From HGM11788 sp964654945 (lineage in GTDB: Bacteria; Bacillota; Clostridia; Lachnospirales; CAG-274), in contig CAZZLN010000018.1 of NCBI GenBank assembly GCA_964654945.1, positions 1 to 29,017 on the forward strand: a DNA stretch of 29,017 bases, in the 5' to 3' direction. Under the pieces are notes generated by a model. That model saw only the letters and a program-made list of their open reading frames with translations. It had not been told where the DNA came from and did not search any database. Positions 1-8,287 of this stretch are shown here, one piece after another. The position numbers and the translations under genes are program-made. Numbering within the stretch: the stretch's first letter is position 1; the number at the start of each line of letters is the position of its first letter.

Positions 1-2
1 GA

Positions 3-101
3 AACATAAATAAAGAGGAATTAATAAAAGAGTCCTATAATTTGTTTGAAACAAAATTTTCATATAATGCAGTAACTCAAAAGCTAAAACTATTATTTTA
101 G
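3..101 (+). CDS. 3' end of an unidentified CDS, cut by the window edge
   Basis: An open frame enters from the left edge and ends at a TAG at 99-101, leaving 32 C-terminal residues. The tail is helical and Lys/Asn/Leu-rich and ends in KLKLLF. A C-terminal helix of this kind is usual in GT4 glycosyltransferases, and the neighbours are glycan genes, so a glycosyltransferase is a reasonable guess. No motif proves it. The gap of about 67 bp to the next gene shows no clear terminator, so cotranscription is plausible. Confidence 0.5.
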   Translation, partial: NINKEELIKESYNLFETKFSYNAVTQKLKLLF

Positions 102-168
102 ATTGATTTGTTATTTTAGTAAATTATTATTGCAGTTTGGGTCGTTATTGAATTGGAGGTAAATTAAA

Positions 169-924
169 ATGATATATTTCGGTATTCCGTTAAGAAGTAA
201 AGAAGTATCCAATGACTGGAATAAGGTGAGTATGTTCTTTAACAGAACATTATGGTCTGTGTATAATCAGACAGACCCTGATTTTAAAATAATTGTTGCC
301 TGTCATGAAATCCCGCAGCTCAAACATAAATATGATACAAGAGTTGAATTTATACAGGTTGAAAGTCCTATCCCCAAAAGTAGAGAGGAAATGATGTGGG
401 ATAAGGGATTTAAGATACATACAATCGGTATGAAAATTAGAGAGCTTGGCGGCGGCTTTACAATGATGGTTGATGCTGATGATATTCAGAGCAGCAGAAT
501 TGCGGAATATGTAAACTCTCACCAAGATGAAAACGGCTTTGTTTCACACAATGGATATTATTATCATGATGGGGATAATTTTATTAAAAAAGGTCATAAG
601 TTTCCCAACGGAAGCTCCACTATTGTAAAATATTCCGTTGAAGACTTACCTGATAAATATTATGACATTCCGTGTGCAAGCGAAAATACAAATCCTCATA
701 TTTTAAGAAAAAATCATGGGAGTATACCTAAAATTTGTGCTGAATTGGGCAGACCTTTAAAGCCGCTCCCTTTTATTGCCAGCATATATGTAAGAGAAAC
801 CGGTGATAATCATTCTCTTATTAACAGAAATGAATCTAAATTCAGGGTTATAGAGCAGATGCTAATGCCTAAGATATATATGAATGACAAAATCAGAAAA
901 GAGTTTTCCATAGATTGGATGTAA
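169..924 (+). CDS. GT-A-like glycosyltransferase (putative rhamnosyltransferase family)
   Basis: A 251-residue soluble protein with the layout of a GT-A glycosyltransferase. The N-terminus (MIYFGIPLRS) and the segment around residues 26-45 (RTLWSVYNQTDPDFKIIV) match the first strands and helix of the nucleotide-sugar fold. A metal-binding DxD-type motif lies at residues 102-105 (DADD). There are no membrane segments. It resembles the 'putative rhamnosyl transferase' group (recalled as PF11316), which would suit the downstream rmlABCD genes, but the sugar cannot be read from the sequence. It likely adds one residue to the lipid-linked repeat unit at the cytoplasmic membrane. A TTGGAGG at 153-159 supports the ATG at 169. 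The next gene follows after 18 bp, so an operon is likely. Confidence 0.75.
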   Translation: MIYFGIPLRSKEVSNDWNKVSMFFNRTLWSVYNQTDPDFKIIVACHEIPQLKHKYDTRVEFIQVESPIPKSREEMMWDKGFKIHTIGMKIRELGGGFTMMVDADDIQSSRIAEYVNSHQDENGFVSHNGYYYHDGDNFIKKGHKFPNGSSTIVKYSVEDLPDKYYDIPCASENTNPHILRKNHGSIPKICAELGRPLKPLPFIASIYVRETGDNHSLINRNESKFRVIEQMLMPKIYMNDKIRKEFSIDWM

Positions 925-942
925 GTAAGGAGGATACTTATA

Positions 943-2052
943 TTGAGAGTATTGATGATAGAGCATTTTTTACCGGGCAGCAGCTATACTGTAGAGCTTG
1001 GTGAAAAGCTTAAAAATTATGTTGATTTAACCGTGCTGTGCAAAAAAGATTCGGGCAGTTTAGGTGAAGCCGATTATATAAAAAAAATCCTTTTAGAAAA
1101 AAAGAGTAATAAAATAATGACAGGTCTGGATTATGCTTTTAGCTTTATAAGGGTATTTAAGGAGATTTTAAGGGGAAAATATGATGTCATTCATATTCAG
1201 ACAGATAAAAGAATAAGATATGAAACAATTTTTTATAACATAATTAAAAAATTGTTCCATCCCTTAATGGTAAATACGGTACATAATGTTATACCCCATG
1301 AAGAAAGAAACAATACTGTAAAATTATATGAAAAATTTTACAGTGTGTTTGATGTATTTATTGCTCACAACCAAACAACCGCAAATATTCTGAGCAGAGA
1401 TTTTAATATAAGTAAGGAAAAAATATGCATTATTCCTCATGGCGCTTATTCTAAAGAACCGCTTAACAAACAATTTAAAAAGAACAAAGAAATGTGTACT
1501 TATTTAACCTTTGGCGCCATAAAAAAATATAAGGGCGTAGATATATTGTTAAAGGCAATTTCTTTGCTTTCTGACGAAGAAAGAAAAAATAAGCACTTTA
1601 TTATAGCGGGAAAGCATGATAAATTAAATGATAAAACCGATTATTTAAAAATGATTGATGAACTGAATATATCTGATTGTGTTAAATTAATTGACAGGAG
1701 AATTGAGGAGAGTGAGCTTCCCGAGCTTTTCTCAAAGGCTGATGTCTGCGTATTCCCGTACAGAAAAATATACGGAAGCGGTGCGTTGTTAATGGCTTAT
1801 ACATTTAAAAAGCCTGTTATAGCCGCTAATGTGCCGACATTTATAGAAGAAACCGAGAACGGGAAAACAGGCTTGCTTTTTGATAGTGAAAATTCAAAGG
1901 CTCTTGCGGAAAAAATAGTTGAATTTGCAGAGCTTGATGAAAATAAATATAATGAATTTACTAAAAATATTACAAGACTTGTAAATGAAAAATATAATTG
2001 GGAATTGTCGGCGAAAAAAACTGCTGAAATTTATTCGGAATTTTTGAAATAA
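943..2052 (+). CDS. Glycosyltransferase family 4 (GT-B fold)
   Basis: A 369-residue GT4-type retaining glycosyltransferase. The N-terminal Rossmann half covers about residues 1-165. The C-terminal donor-binding half starts near the typical linker 'IIPHG' (163-167) and contains FGAIKKYKGVD (190-200), IIAGK (220-224) and the signature region ADVCVFPYR...GSGALLMAY around 266-286, followed by KPVIA and the ENGKTGLLF turn (306-313). The usual E-x7-E motif is altered, because GSGALLMAY stands where many members have a glutamate. The start is TTG at 943, placed by a strong AAGGAGG at 927-933 with 9-nt spacing. It probably extends a surface-polysaccharide repeat unit from a nucleotide-sugar donor. 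The acceptor and sugar are unknown. Confidence 0.85.
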   Translation: MRVLMIEHFLPGSSYTVELGEKLKNYVDLTVLCKKDSGSLGEADYIKKILLEKKSNKIMTGLDYAFSFIRVFKEILRGKYDVIHIQTDKRIRYETIFYNIIKKLFHPLMVNTVHNVIPHEERNNTVKLYEKFYSVFDVFIAHNQTTANILSRDFNISKEKICIIPHGAYSKEPLNKQFKKNKEMCTYLTFGAIKKYKGVDILLKAISLLSDEERKNKHFIIAGKHDKLNDKTDYLKMIDELNISDCVKLIDRRIEESELPELFSKADVCVFPYRKIYGSGALLMAYTFKKPVIAANVPTFIEETENGKTGLLFDSENSKALAEKIVEFAELDENKYNEFTKNITRLVNEKYNWELSAKKTAEIYSEFLK

Positions 2053-2078
2053 AAAAATATATTTAGGAGCTTAACACT

Positions 2079-3305
2079 ATGAAAGTGGTATTTAGAAGAA
2101 ATTTTACAATTTCATATATTTGTATATTTCTGATATTGTTATGTGCTTTGGGCTTCCCGGGCAGTTATTCCAAAATATTGGGTGATGCGTTTTCCGTATT
2201 ATTGGATTATTTTTGTTTTGGATTGCAGATTTTACTTATGTTTTCGGGTTTAAGTGAAAAGATTAGAATAAGAAAAAGCCATATTAGCACATATTTATTC
2301 CTTATACTTATTTTTGTTATGTCAATGATTGTGACAAAATATCCTGTGTTGCAGATAATATCCTGCGTAAGATTTTCCGCTACAGCCTGTTTTGGTCTGT
2401 GGCTTGCAGAAAAATATGACGTTGAAAGCATTGTGGAAATAACCTGTAATGCACAGTGTGCTTTTGTTATTTTTACAATATTGTTTACATTGCTTTTTAC
2501 TGCTGACGCCTTTCAGACAACTTTGGGAACGGGATTGTCGTATTGTGGAATATATTCTACCAAAAATACTTGTGCTTCAGAGCTTGCCTTTGGTATTATA
2601 ATGATGATATTGCTTATAAACATAAGAATGAAACAAGGTAATAAAAATAACTTTGTGCTTTATTTTTTTATTCTCATTCAGGCAATTATGCTTTTAGCCT
2701 GCAAGGCAACGGGAGCGATTTTTTGCGTATTTGTTTCTGTTATGTTTATTCTGTTTTTCAGTAAGATACGATTTAATATGGGTCTTATTTTTAGTCTTGG
2801 AAATTTGGCATTCTTGTTATTTGTTCTAAAAATATTGCCTCATTTGTCAAAGCTTATGTCTTTAATCGGAAAGGACATAACTCTCACGGGGCGAACGGAT
2901 TTGTGGAAAAGAATTATTTATGTTATGATGACTAATAAAATGTGGACAGGCTACGGATATGCTATGTTCTGGAGAAATTCCGATGCTTACACACTGGTGC
3001 ATAAAGGATTTTATAAATATTCGTTTGGTGCAAATATGACTTCCGGTTCTCACAATGCTGTGATTGAATTGTTTGCTAACTTAGGTCTGATTGGTATTAT
3101 AAGCTTTTTTGCTATGCTTATTATTTCAATGAGAGGTTCGAAAAAAATCAGCTTGAATGCCTACAAATTTATCGGAGCTGTGATTTTGTTTTTGTTAATA
3201 CATGGATTAAGTGAAAGGTCTTTTGGTACTTTTGATTTTTCAACGTTATTTTTGTTTATGGCTATAGGCTTTGCGTCTAAAAATATTCAAAATGAAAAAG
3301 AATAG
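2079..3305 (+). CDS. O-antigen polymerase/ligase-like membrane protein (Wzy type)
   Basis: A 408-residue multi-pass membrane protein with roughly ten or more hydrophobic segments. Two features typical of the Wzy/O-antigen ligase family are visible: GIYSTKN around 157-163 (the 'G-x-x-x-K-N' loop) and a long external loop with GRTDLWK (271-277), GYGYAMFW (291-298) and SGSHNAVIE (322-330) before the last helices. In Wzx/Wzy pathways this protein joins lipid-linked repeat units on the outer face of the membrane. Ligation to another acceptor cannot be excluded. It sits directly before a Wzx-like flippase (12-bp gap), which favours polymerase. An AGGAGC precedes the ATG. Residue similarity between polymerases and ligases is too low to settle the activity by eye. 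Confidence 0.8.
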   Translation: MKVVFRRNFTISYICIFLILLCALGFPGSYSKILGDAFSVLLDYFCFGLQILLMFSGLSEKIRIRKSHISTYLFLILIFVMSMIVTKYPVLQIISCVRFSATACFGLWLAEKYDVESIVEITCNAQCAFVIFTILFTLLFTADAFQTTLGTGLSYCGIYSTKNTCASELAFGIIMMILLINIRMKQGNKNNFVLYFFILIQAIMLLACKATGAIFCVFVSVMFILFFSKIRFNMGLIFSLGNLAFLLFVLKILPHLSKLMSLIGKDITLTGRTDLWKRIIYVMMTNKMWTGYGYAMFWRNSDAYTLVHKGFYKYSFGANMTSGSHNAVIELFANLGLIGIISFFAMLIISMRGSKKISLNAYKFIGAVILFLLIHGLSERSFGTFDFSTLFLFMAIGFASKNIQNEKE

Positions 3306-3317
3306 AGGTTATGTAAA

Positions 3318-4844
3318 ATGAATAACAATAAATATTTTAAATTATTCGCTACAATTTTTATAACCGGTATTGCATTTTGTTTAAATTATATTATAAATCT
3401 TGTCCTTACACCGTTTATTACGGAAAATGTAAGCACTGAAGCTTATGGCTTTGTATCTCTTGCAAAAAATTTTGCACAATATGCGACAATTATTACTATT
3501 GCCCTTAATTCCTTTGCTACAAGATATATTGCTCTCGATTATCACAGGAATAACAAAAAAAGTGCAAATGTATATTTTAGCTCTGTATTTTACGGAGATA
3601 TGGCAATAGGCTCTTTGATATTTGTTTTTGCAATTTTATTTACATTGTTTATAGACAAATTTTTAAATGTGCCTTTTAATATTATTAACGATGTAAAGTT
3701 ACTTTTTATATTTACGTTTTTAAATTTTTGGATAACGACTGTTTTTACTGCCTTTGCTGCCGCTTCCGTTATAGAAAACAAGCTGGATATTGCGGGTGCT
3801 TTCAGAGGTGTTTCATATATTGCCGAAGCATTGGGGTTATATATATTATTCAGTCTGTTTAAACCGCACGTGTTTTATGTCGGCATAGGTCTTTTGTTTG
3901 CAGCACTTGTTATAGCATTTTCAAATCTTTGGCTTTGCAAAAAATATACACCCGATTTAATAATAAAATCTGCCGATTTTTCATTTGATGCTATCAAAAC
4001 CCTTGTTTTAAAAGGTATTTGGAACTCCGTAAATTCAATTGGGAATATGTTAAACAGCGGTCTTGACCTTATTGTGTGTAATCTGCTTTTATCACCCCTC
4101 GCTATGGGACAGATTGCCATTGCTAAAACTATAGATACTGTTATAAGCGGTCTTTACCACATGGTTGCACAGGCTTTTCAGCCTATGTTTTTAAAAAGCT
4201 ATGCTCAGGATAAAAATAAACTTATAAAAGATTTAAAATTTTCTATGAAAATATCAGGCTTTATTTCAGGATTTTTTCTTGCAGCTTTCATAGCTCTTGG
4301 AATTTTATATTTTAAGCTTTGGATTCCAAGTCAGGATATTAATATGATTTATAAACTTACAGTAATTACTGTTATTGTTGGTATTGTAAGCGGACCTATG
4401 ACGCCTTTATATTATATTTATACCCTTACGGCTAAAAACACAATACCTTGTTTTATTACAATAATTGGTGGTATCGCTAATGTTTTGGGTATGTATTTTC
4501 TTATAAAATATACCGATTTAGGCGTGTATGCAGTGGTTTTAACAACAACAGTTGTAATGGGAATTATTAATCTTGTTACAAATCCCCTTTATATGTGCAG
4601 ATGCCTTGAAGTTTCCTATTTTACATTCTATCCCGTCTTATTAAGACATATTTTTGCCTGTGGTGCTATGACTATTGTGTTTGTGTTATTAAGCAAATTT
4701 GTTACGAATGTTTCATGGCTTGCTTTTATAATTGCGGGAATTACAGATGCTTTTATAGGATTGATAATTTATTGTGTAATTATGATGAACAAAGAAGAAA
4801 AAATGATGTTAAAAAAATTTGTAATATCTAAAAAACAGTATTAG
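3318..4844 (+). CDS. Polysaccharide flippase, Wzx/MOP superfamily
   Basis: A 508-residue integral membrane protein with about 12-14 hydrophobic segments and short charged loops, the usual length and pattern of the RfbX/Wzx branch of the MOP exporters. The N-terminal segment (TIFITGIAFCLNYIINLVLTP) is characteristic: a first helix with Asn and a Pro at its end. It should move undecaprenyl-linked repeat units from the inner to the outer face of the membrane. It follows the Wzy-like gene with a GAGG ribosome binding site just before its ATG, so the two are very likely co-translated partners. It appears to be the last gene of the upstream operon, because a separate promoter for the next gene lies in the 113-bp gap that follows. 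Confidence 0.85.
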   Translation: MNNNKYFKLFATIFITGIAFCLNYIINLVLTPFITENVSTEAYGFVSLAKNFAQYATIITIALNSFATRYIALDYHRNNKKSANVYFSSVFYGDMAIGSLIFVFAILFTLFIDKFLNVPFNIINDVKLLFIFTFLNFWITTVFTAFAAASVIENKLDIAGAFRGVSYIAEALGLYILFSLFKPHVFYVGIGLLFAALVIAFSNLWLCKKYTPDLIIKSADFSFDAIKTLVLKGIWNSVNSIGNMLNSGLDLIVCNLLLSPLAMGQIAIAKTIDTVISGLYHMVAQAFQPMFLKSYAQDKNKLIKDLKFSMKISGFISGFFLAAFIALGILYFKLWIPSQDINMIYKLTVITVIVGIVSGPMTPLYYIYTLTAKNTIPCFITIIGGIANVLGMYFLIKYTDLGVYAVVLTTTVVMGIINLVTNPLYMCRCLEVSYFTFYPVLLRHIFACGAMTIVFVLLSKFVTNVSWLAFIIAGITDAFIGLIIYCVIMMNKEEKMMLKKFVISKKQY

Positions 4845-4859
4845 GCTTTATGCAAATTG

Positions 4860-4888
4860 TTGACAACTTTTGTGTAAAATGATAAGAT
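4860..4888 (+). promoter_or_regulatory. Candidate sigma-A promoter for wecC
   Basis: A perfect -35 box TTGACA (4860-4865) is followed by a 17-bp spacer and TAAGAT (4883-4888) as -10. A TATAAT also occurs at 4888-4893, but its 22-bp spacing is too long. It lies in the 113-bp gap between the flippase gene and wecC. Confidence 0.55.
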
Positions 4889-4957
4889 ATAATAAGTTAA
4901 AGAATAAATTAAATCATATATAATAAACAGGGATATTAGTGTTAAGGAGGATTTGAA

Positions 4958-6181
4958 ATGGTTAATGTTATTGGCTTAGGCTATATAGGTCTGCCGACAG
5001 CGCTTATGATGGCATCTCATGGTGTTGAGATAGTTGGCACAGACTATAACAAGGAGCTTGTGGCTACTTTACAGTCAGGCAAAACTACATTTAAAGAAGA
5101 CGGACTTGAAGAGCTTTTTCAGGCTGCTTTAAATTCAGGTATTAAATTTTCAACTGAATATCAGGTTACGGATACTTATATTGTGTCTGTTCCTACACCT
5201 TATGATGCTTTCAGCAAAAAGGTAGACGCAAAATATGTTGTGGCAGCAGTCAAAAGTGTAATGGAGGTATGCCCAAAGGGTGCAACAGTTGTTGTTGAAT
5301 CTACTATACCTCCCGGAACAATTGATAAGTTTGTTCGTCCTGTTGTGGAAGAAAATGGATTTGTAATCGGAAAGGATATTAATCTTGTTCATGCTCCCGA
5401 AAGAATTATTCCCGGCAATATGGTTTATGAGCTTTTACACAATAACAGAACCATAGGTGCCGATAATAAGGAAATAGGAGAGAAAATTAAGAATATTTAT
5501 GCTTCTTTCTGTCAGGGTGAAATTGTGGTTACTGATATTCGTACTGCTGAAATGACAAAGGTAGTTGAAAATACTTTCAGAGATATTAACATTGCTTATG
5601 CAAATGAGCTTGCTAAAATCTGCCGTTCAGACAATATGGATGTTTATGAAATTATAAGAATTGCAAATAAGCACCCTCGAGTTAATATTTTAAGTCCCGG
5701 TCCCGGTGTAGGGGGTCACTGTATTTCTGTTGACCCATGGTTTCTTGTAGGTGATTATCCGGGTCTTGCAAATATTATTCTTGCCGCAAGAAAAATTAAT
5801 GACTCTATGCCTGAATTTGTGCTTGAAAGAGTATATGATATTATGCAGGAAAAAGAAATGAATGATGTTTCAAGAGTTGGTTTTTACGGTCTTACATATA
5901 AAGAAAATGTAGACGATATGAGAGAATCTCCAACATTACAGATGCTTGACTCTATGAAGAAACATCTTTGCGGTGACCTTGTAAAGGTTTATGACCCATT
6001 TATTACTAAGGATGTTGTTCCAAATCAGCTTCATAGCTTTGATGAATTTCTTGATGCAGTTGATTTTGTTGTAATACTTGTCGGACATGATGAAATAAAA
6101 GAAAATATGGATAAGCTTAAAGGTAAGGTTATTCTTGATACACGAAAAATATGTGATATTGAAGGTACTTACAGACTTTAA
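4958..6181 (+). CDS. wecC: UDP-N-acetyl-D-mannosamine dehydrogenase (WecC type)
   Basis: A 407-residue UDP-sugar 6-dehydrogenase. It oxidises C6 of a UDP-sugar in two NAD+-dependent steps, here most likely UDP-ManNAc to UDP-ManNAcA. Visible features are the N-terminal NAD fold with GLGYIGLPTA (6-15), ESTIPPGT (114-121), HAPERIIPGN (145-154), and the active-site segment NKHPRVN...PGPGVGGHCISVDPW with the catalytic Cys at about residue 255. 'NKHPRV' and 'VGGHC-VDPWF' are the WecC/CapL form rather than the UDP-glucose dehydrogenase form. A C-terminal Rossmann-like domain follows from about 285. The ATG is preceded by AAGGAGG. The epimerase that makes UDP-ManNAc (WecB) is not in the window and must be encoded elsewhere. 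It is followed by its own terminator. Confidence 0.9.
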   Translation: MVNVIGLGYIGLPTALMMASHGVEIVGTDYNKELVATLQSGKTTFKEDGLEELFQAALNSGIKFSTEYQVTDTYIVSVPTPYDAFSKKVDAKYVVAAVKSVMEVCPKGATVVVESTIPPGTIDKFVRPVVEENGFVIGKDINLVHAPERIIPGNMVYELLHNNRTIGADNKEIGEKIKNIYASFCQGEIVVTDIRTAEMTKVVENTFRDINIAYANELAKICRSDNMDVYEIIRIANKHPRVNILSPGPGVGGHCISVDPWFLVGDYPGLANIILAARKINDSMPEFVLERVYDIMQEKEMNDVSRVGFYGLTYKENVDDMRESPTLQMLDSMKKHLCGDLVKVYDPFITKDVVPNQLHSFDEFLDAVDFVVILVGHDEIKENMDKLKGKVILDTRKICDIEGTYRL

Positions 6182-6187
6182 TTTTTT

Positions 6188-6226
6188 ACGGCAGCTATCG
6201 CTTTTTAGATTGCTGCCGTTTTTTTA
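6188..6226 (+). terminator. Rho-independent terminator after wecC
   Basis: ACGGCAGC (6188-6195) pairs with GCTGCCGT (6212-6219), with further pairing inside the loop (ATC with GAT). Seven or more T follow directly. It separates wecC from the rml operon. Confidence 0.9.
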
Positions 6227-6265
6227 TATATTCTGATACAATTTGTGCAAACTATATTATAGTAA

Positions 6266-6294
6266 TTGACTAAAACATCATAAAATGTTATAAT
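6266..6294 (+). promoter_or_regulatory. Sigma-A promoter of the rmlABDC operon
   Basis: TTGACT (6266-6271), a 17-bp spacer and TATAAT (6289-6294), with a TG one base upstream of the -10 (extended -10). The expected start point near 6301 means the mRNA leader is almost entirely the repeated hairpin element at 6303-6363. Confidence 0.8.
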
Positions 6295-6302
6295 TTACAT
6301 AA

Positions 6303-6363
6303 ATAACTTATACGAAAAAATGAAAGCTTGCTTTTGATTTTTTAGGATAATTGGAGGAAAAAT
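6303..6363 (+). promoter_or_regulatory. Hairpin leader element of rmlA, shared with asnB
   Basis: This 61-nt leader is nearly identical (about 57 positions, two small indels) to the 63 nt just upstream of asnB (13771-13833, opposite strand), and the match includes the GGAGG ribosome binding site (6353-6357) and the spacer to the ATG. The core is an inverted repeat: AAAAAATGAAAGC pairs with GCTTTTGATTTTTT. An ATAACTTAT 5' arm can pair partly with the segment directly before the Shine-Dalgarno. The location between a strong promoter and the start codon suggests a role in translation or mRNA stability. That role is inferred. Confidence 0.65.
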
Positions 6364-7242
6364 ATGAAAGGAATTATTTTAGCAGGAGGCAGCGGCACAA
6401 GGCTTTATCCCCTTACAATGGTAACAAGCAAACAGCTTTTGCCTGTATATGACAAGCCTATGATTTATTATCCGCTGTCAACACTTATGCTTGCAGGCAT
6501 AAGAGATATTCTTATTATTTCAACACCGACAGATTTGCCCAATTTTGAAAAACTTTTAGGTGACGGTTCAAAATTTGGTATAAATTTAAGCTATAAGGTA
6601 CAGCCTAGTCCTGACGGACTTGCACAGGCATTTTTAATTGGTGAAGAATTTATCGGTGATGATAGCTGTGCTATGATTTTAGGTGACAATATTTTTTATG
6701 GAAGCGGACTTTCCAAGCATCTTAAAGAGGCTGCAAAAAGAGAAAAGGGTGCTACTGTATTCGGATATTATGTAAATGACCCTGAAAGATTTGGCGTTGT
6801 TGAGTTTGATGAAAACGGCAAGGCGGTTTCAATTGAAGAAAAGCCTCAAAATCCAAAATCAAACTATGCTGTAACAGGCTTGTATTTTTATGACAGAGAT
6901 GTTGTTAAAAAGGCTAAAATGGTTAAGCCGTCAGCAAGAGGTGAGCTTGAAATTACTGACCTTAACAGAATGTATCTTGATGAGGGAAGATTAAATGTTG
7001 TTACTCTTGGCAGAGGCTATGCATGGCTTGACACAGGCACCATAGATGCTCTTAATGAAGCTGCTGAATTTGTTAAGGTAATTGAGGACCGACAGGGAAT
7101 TATGATTTCCGCAATTGAAGAAATTGCATATAAAAATGACTGGATTACTAAAGAAAAGCTTCTTGAATCAGCAAAGCTTTATGGAAAATCACCATATGGT
7201 CAGCATTTAAAAAATGTAGCAGAAAATAAATATCTTTATTAA
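6364..7242 (+). CDS. rmlA: Glucose-1-phosphate thymidylyltransferase
   Basis: A 292-residue RmlA (RfbA). It condenses glucose-1-phosphate with dTTP to give dTDP-glucose, the first step of dTDP-L-rhamnose synthesis, in the cytoplasm. The N-terminal nucleotidyltransferase signature GGSGTRLYPLT (8-18) is intact, as are KQLLPVYDKPMIYYPLS (23-39), the metal-site region LGDNIFYG, EEKP, and the ARGELEITDLN and YAWLDTGT stretches that are diagnostic for the family. The length is the usual one. It is the first gene of rmlA-B-D-C, and rmlB follows after 25 bp. The ATG has a GGAGG 6 nt upstream that belongs to the repeated leader element. dTDP-L-rhamnose feedback inhibition is known for the family but cannot be judged here. 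Confidence 0.97.
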   Translation: MKGIILAGGSGTRLYPLTMVTSKQLLPVYDKPMIYYPLSTLMLAGIRDILIISTPTDLPNFEKLLGDGSKFGINLSYKVQPSPDGLAQAFLIGEEFIGDDSCAMILGDNIFYGSGLSKHLKEAAKREKGATVFGYYVNDPERFGVVEFDENGKAVSIEEKPQNPKSNYAVTGLYFYDRDVVKKAKMVKPSARGELEITDLNRMYLDEGRLNVVTLGRGYAWLDTGTIDALNEAAEFVKVIEDRQGIMISAIEEIAYKNDWITKEKLLESAKLYGKSPYGQHLKNVAENKYLY

Positions 7243-7267
7243 GCAATAATATTTTCGGAGGTTGAAA

Positions 7268-8287
7268 ATGACAATAATAGTAACCGGTGGTGCCGGATTT
7301 ATAGGAAGTAATTTTATATTTCATATGCTTAAAAAATATCCTGATTACAGAATAATATGTCTTGATAAGCTTACTTATGCGGGGAATTTATCAACATTAG
7401 ACTCTGTTATGGATAATCCTGATTTTAGATTTGTTAAAGCTGACATTTGTGACAGAGAAGCTGTATACAAGCTTTTTGAAGAAGAAAAGCCTGATATTGT
7501 TGTAAATTTTGCAGCAGAAAGCCATGTAGACCGTTCTATTGAAAATCCTTCAATTTTTCTTGAAACCAATATAATGGGTACTGCTGTTTTAATGGATGCC
7601 TGCAGAAAATATGGCATCACAAGGTATCATCAGGTGTCTACTGATGAAGTTTATGGTGATTTACCTCTTGACAGACCCGATTTATTCTTTACAGAAGAAA
7701 CACCAATTCATACATCAAGTCCCTATTCAAGCTCAAAGGCTGCTGCTGATTTGCTTGTAATGGCTTATTACAGGACCTATGGTTTGCCTGTGACAATTTC
7801 AAGATGTTCAAATAACTATGGACCATACCATTTTCCTGAAAAGCTTATTCCTCTTATGATTGCCAATGCACTTAATGATAAGCCTTTACCTGTATACGGA
7901 AAGGGCGAAAATGTTCGTGACTGGCTTTATGTAGAGGACCACTGCAAGGCTATTGATTTAATTATTCATAAGGGCAGAGCAGGTGAGGTTTATAATATTG
8001 GCGGACATAATGAGATGGCTAATATTGATATTGTAAAGATTATATGCAGGGAATTAGGCAAGCCTGAAAGTCTTATAACCTATGTTACAGACAGAAAAGG
8101 TCATGATATGCGTTATGCTATTGACCCTGCAAAAATTCATAATGAGCTTGGCTGGCTGCCTGAAACAATGTTTAAAGACGGCATTAAGAAAACTATTAAG
8201 TGGTATCTTGATAATAAGTCCTGGTGGGAAAATATTATAAATGGCGAATATCAGAATTATTACAAAAAAATGTATGAGGGAAGATAA
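7268..8287 (+). CDS. rmlB: dTDP-glucose 4,6-dehydratase
   Basis: An extended short-chain dehydrogenase of 339 residues that converts dTDP-glucose to dTDP-4-keto-6-deoxyglucose. It shows the NAD-binding TGGAGFIGSN motif at the N-terminus, NFAAESHVDRSIENP, the catalytic STDEVYG and YSSSKAA (Tyr and Lys of the YxxxK triad), and SNNYGPYHFPEKLIPL, all typical of RmlB. I place the start at the ATG at 7268. The in-frame TTG at 7262 touches the Shine-Dalgarno CGGAGG (7256-7261) and is too close to be used. It is the second gene of the rhamnose operon, and its stop codon is directly followed by the ATG of rmlD. Confidence 0.97.
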   Translation: MTIIVTGGAGFIGSNFIFHMLKKYPDYRIICLDKLTYAGNLSTLDSVMDNPDFRFVKADICDREAVYKLFEEEKPDIVVNFAAESHVDRSIENPSIFLETNIMGTAVLMDACRKYGITRYHQVSTDEVYGDLPLDRPDLFFTEETPIHTSSPYSSSKAAADLLVMAYYRTYGLPVTISRCSNNYGPYHFPEKLIPLMIANALNDKPLPVYGKGENVRDWLYVEDHCKAIDLIIHKGRAGEVYNIGGHNEMANIDIVKIICRELGKPESLITYVTDRKGHDMRYAIDPAKIHNELGWLPETMFKDGIKKTIKWYLDNKSWWENIINGEYQNYYKKMYEGR

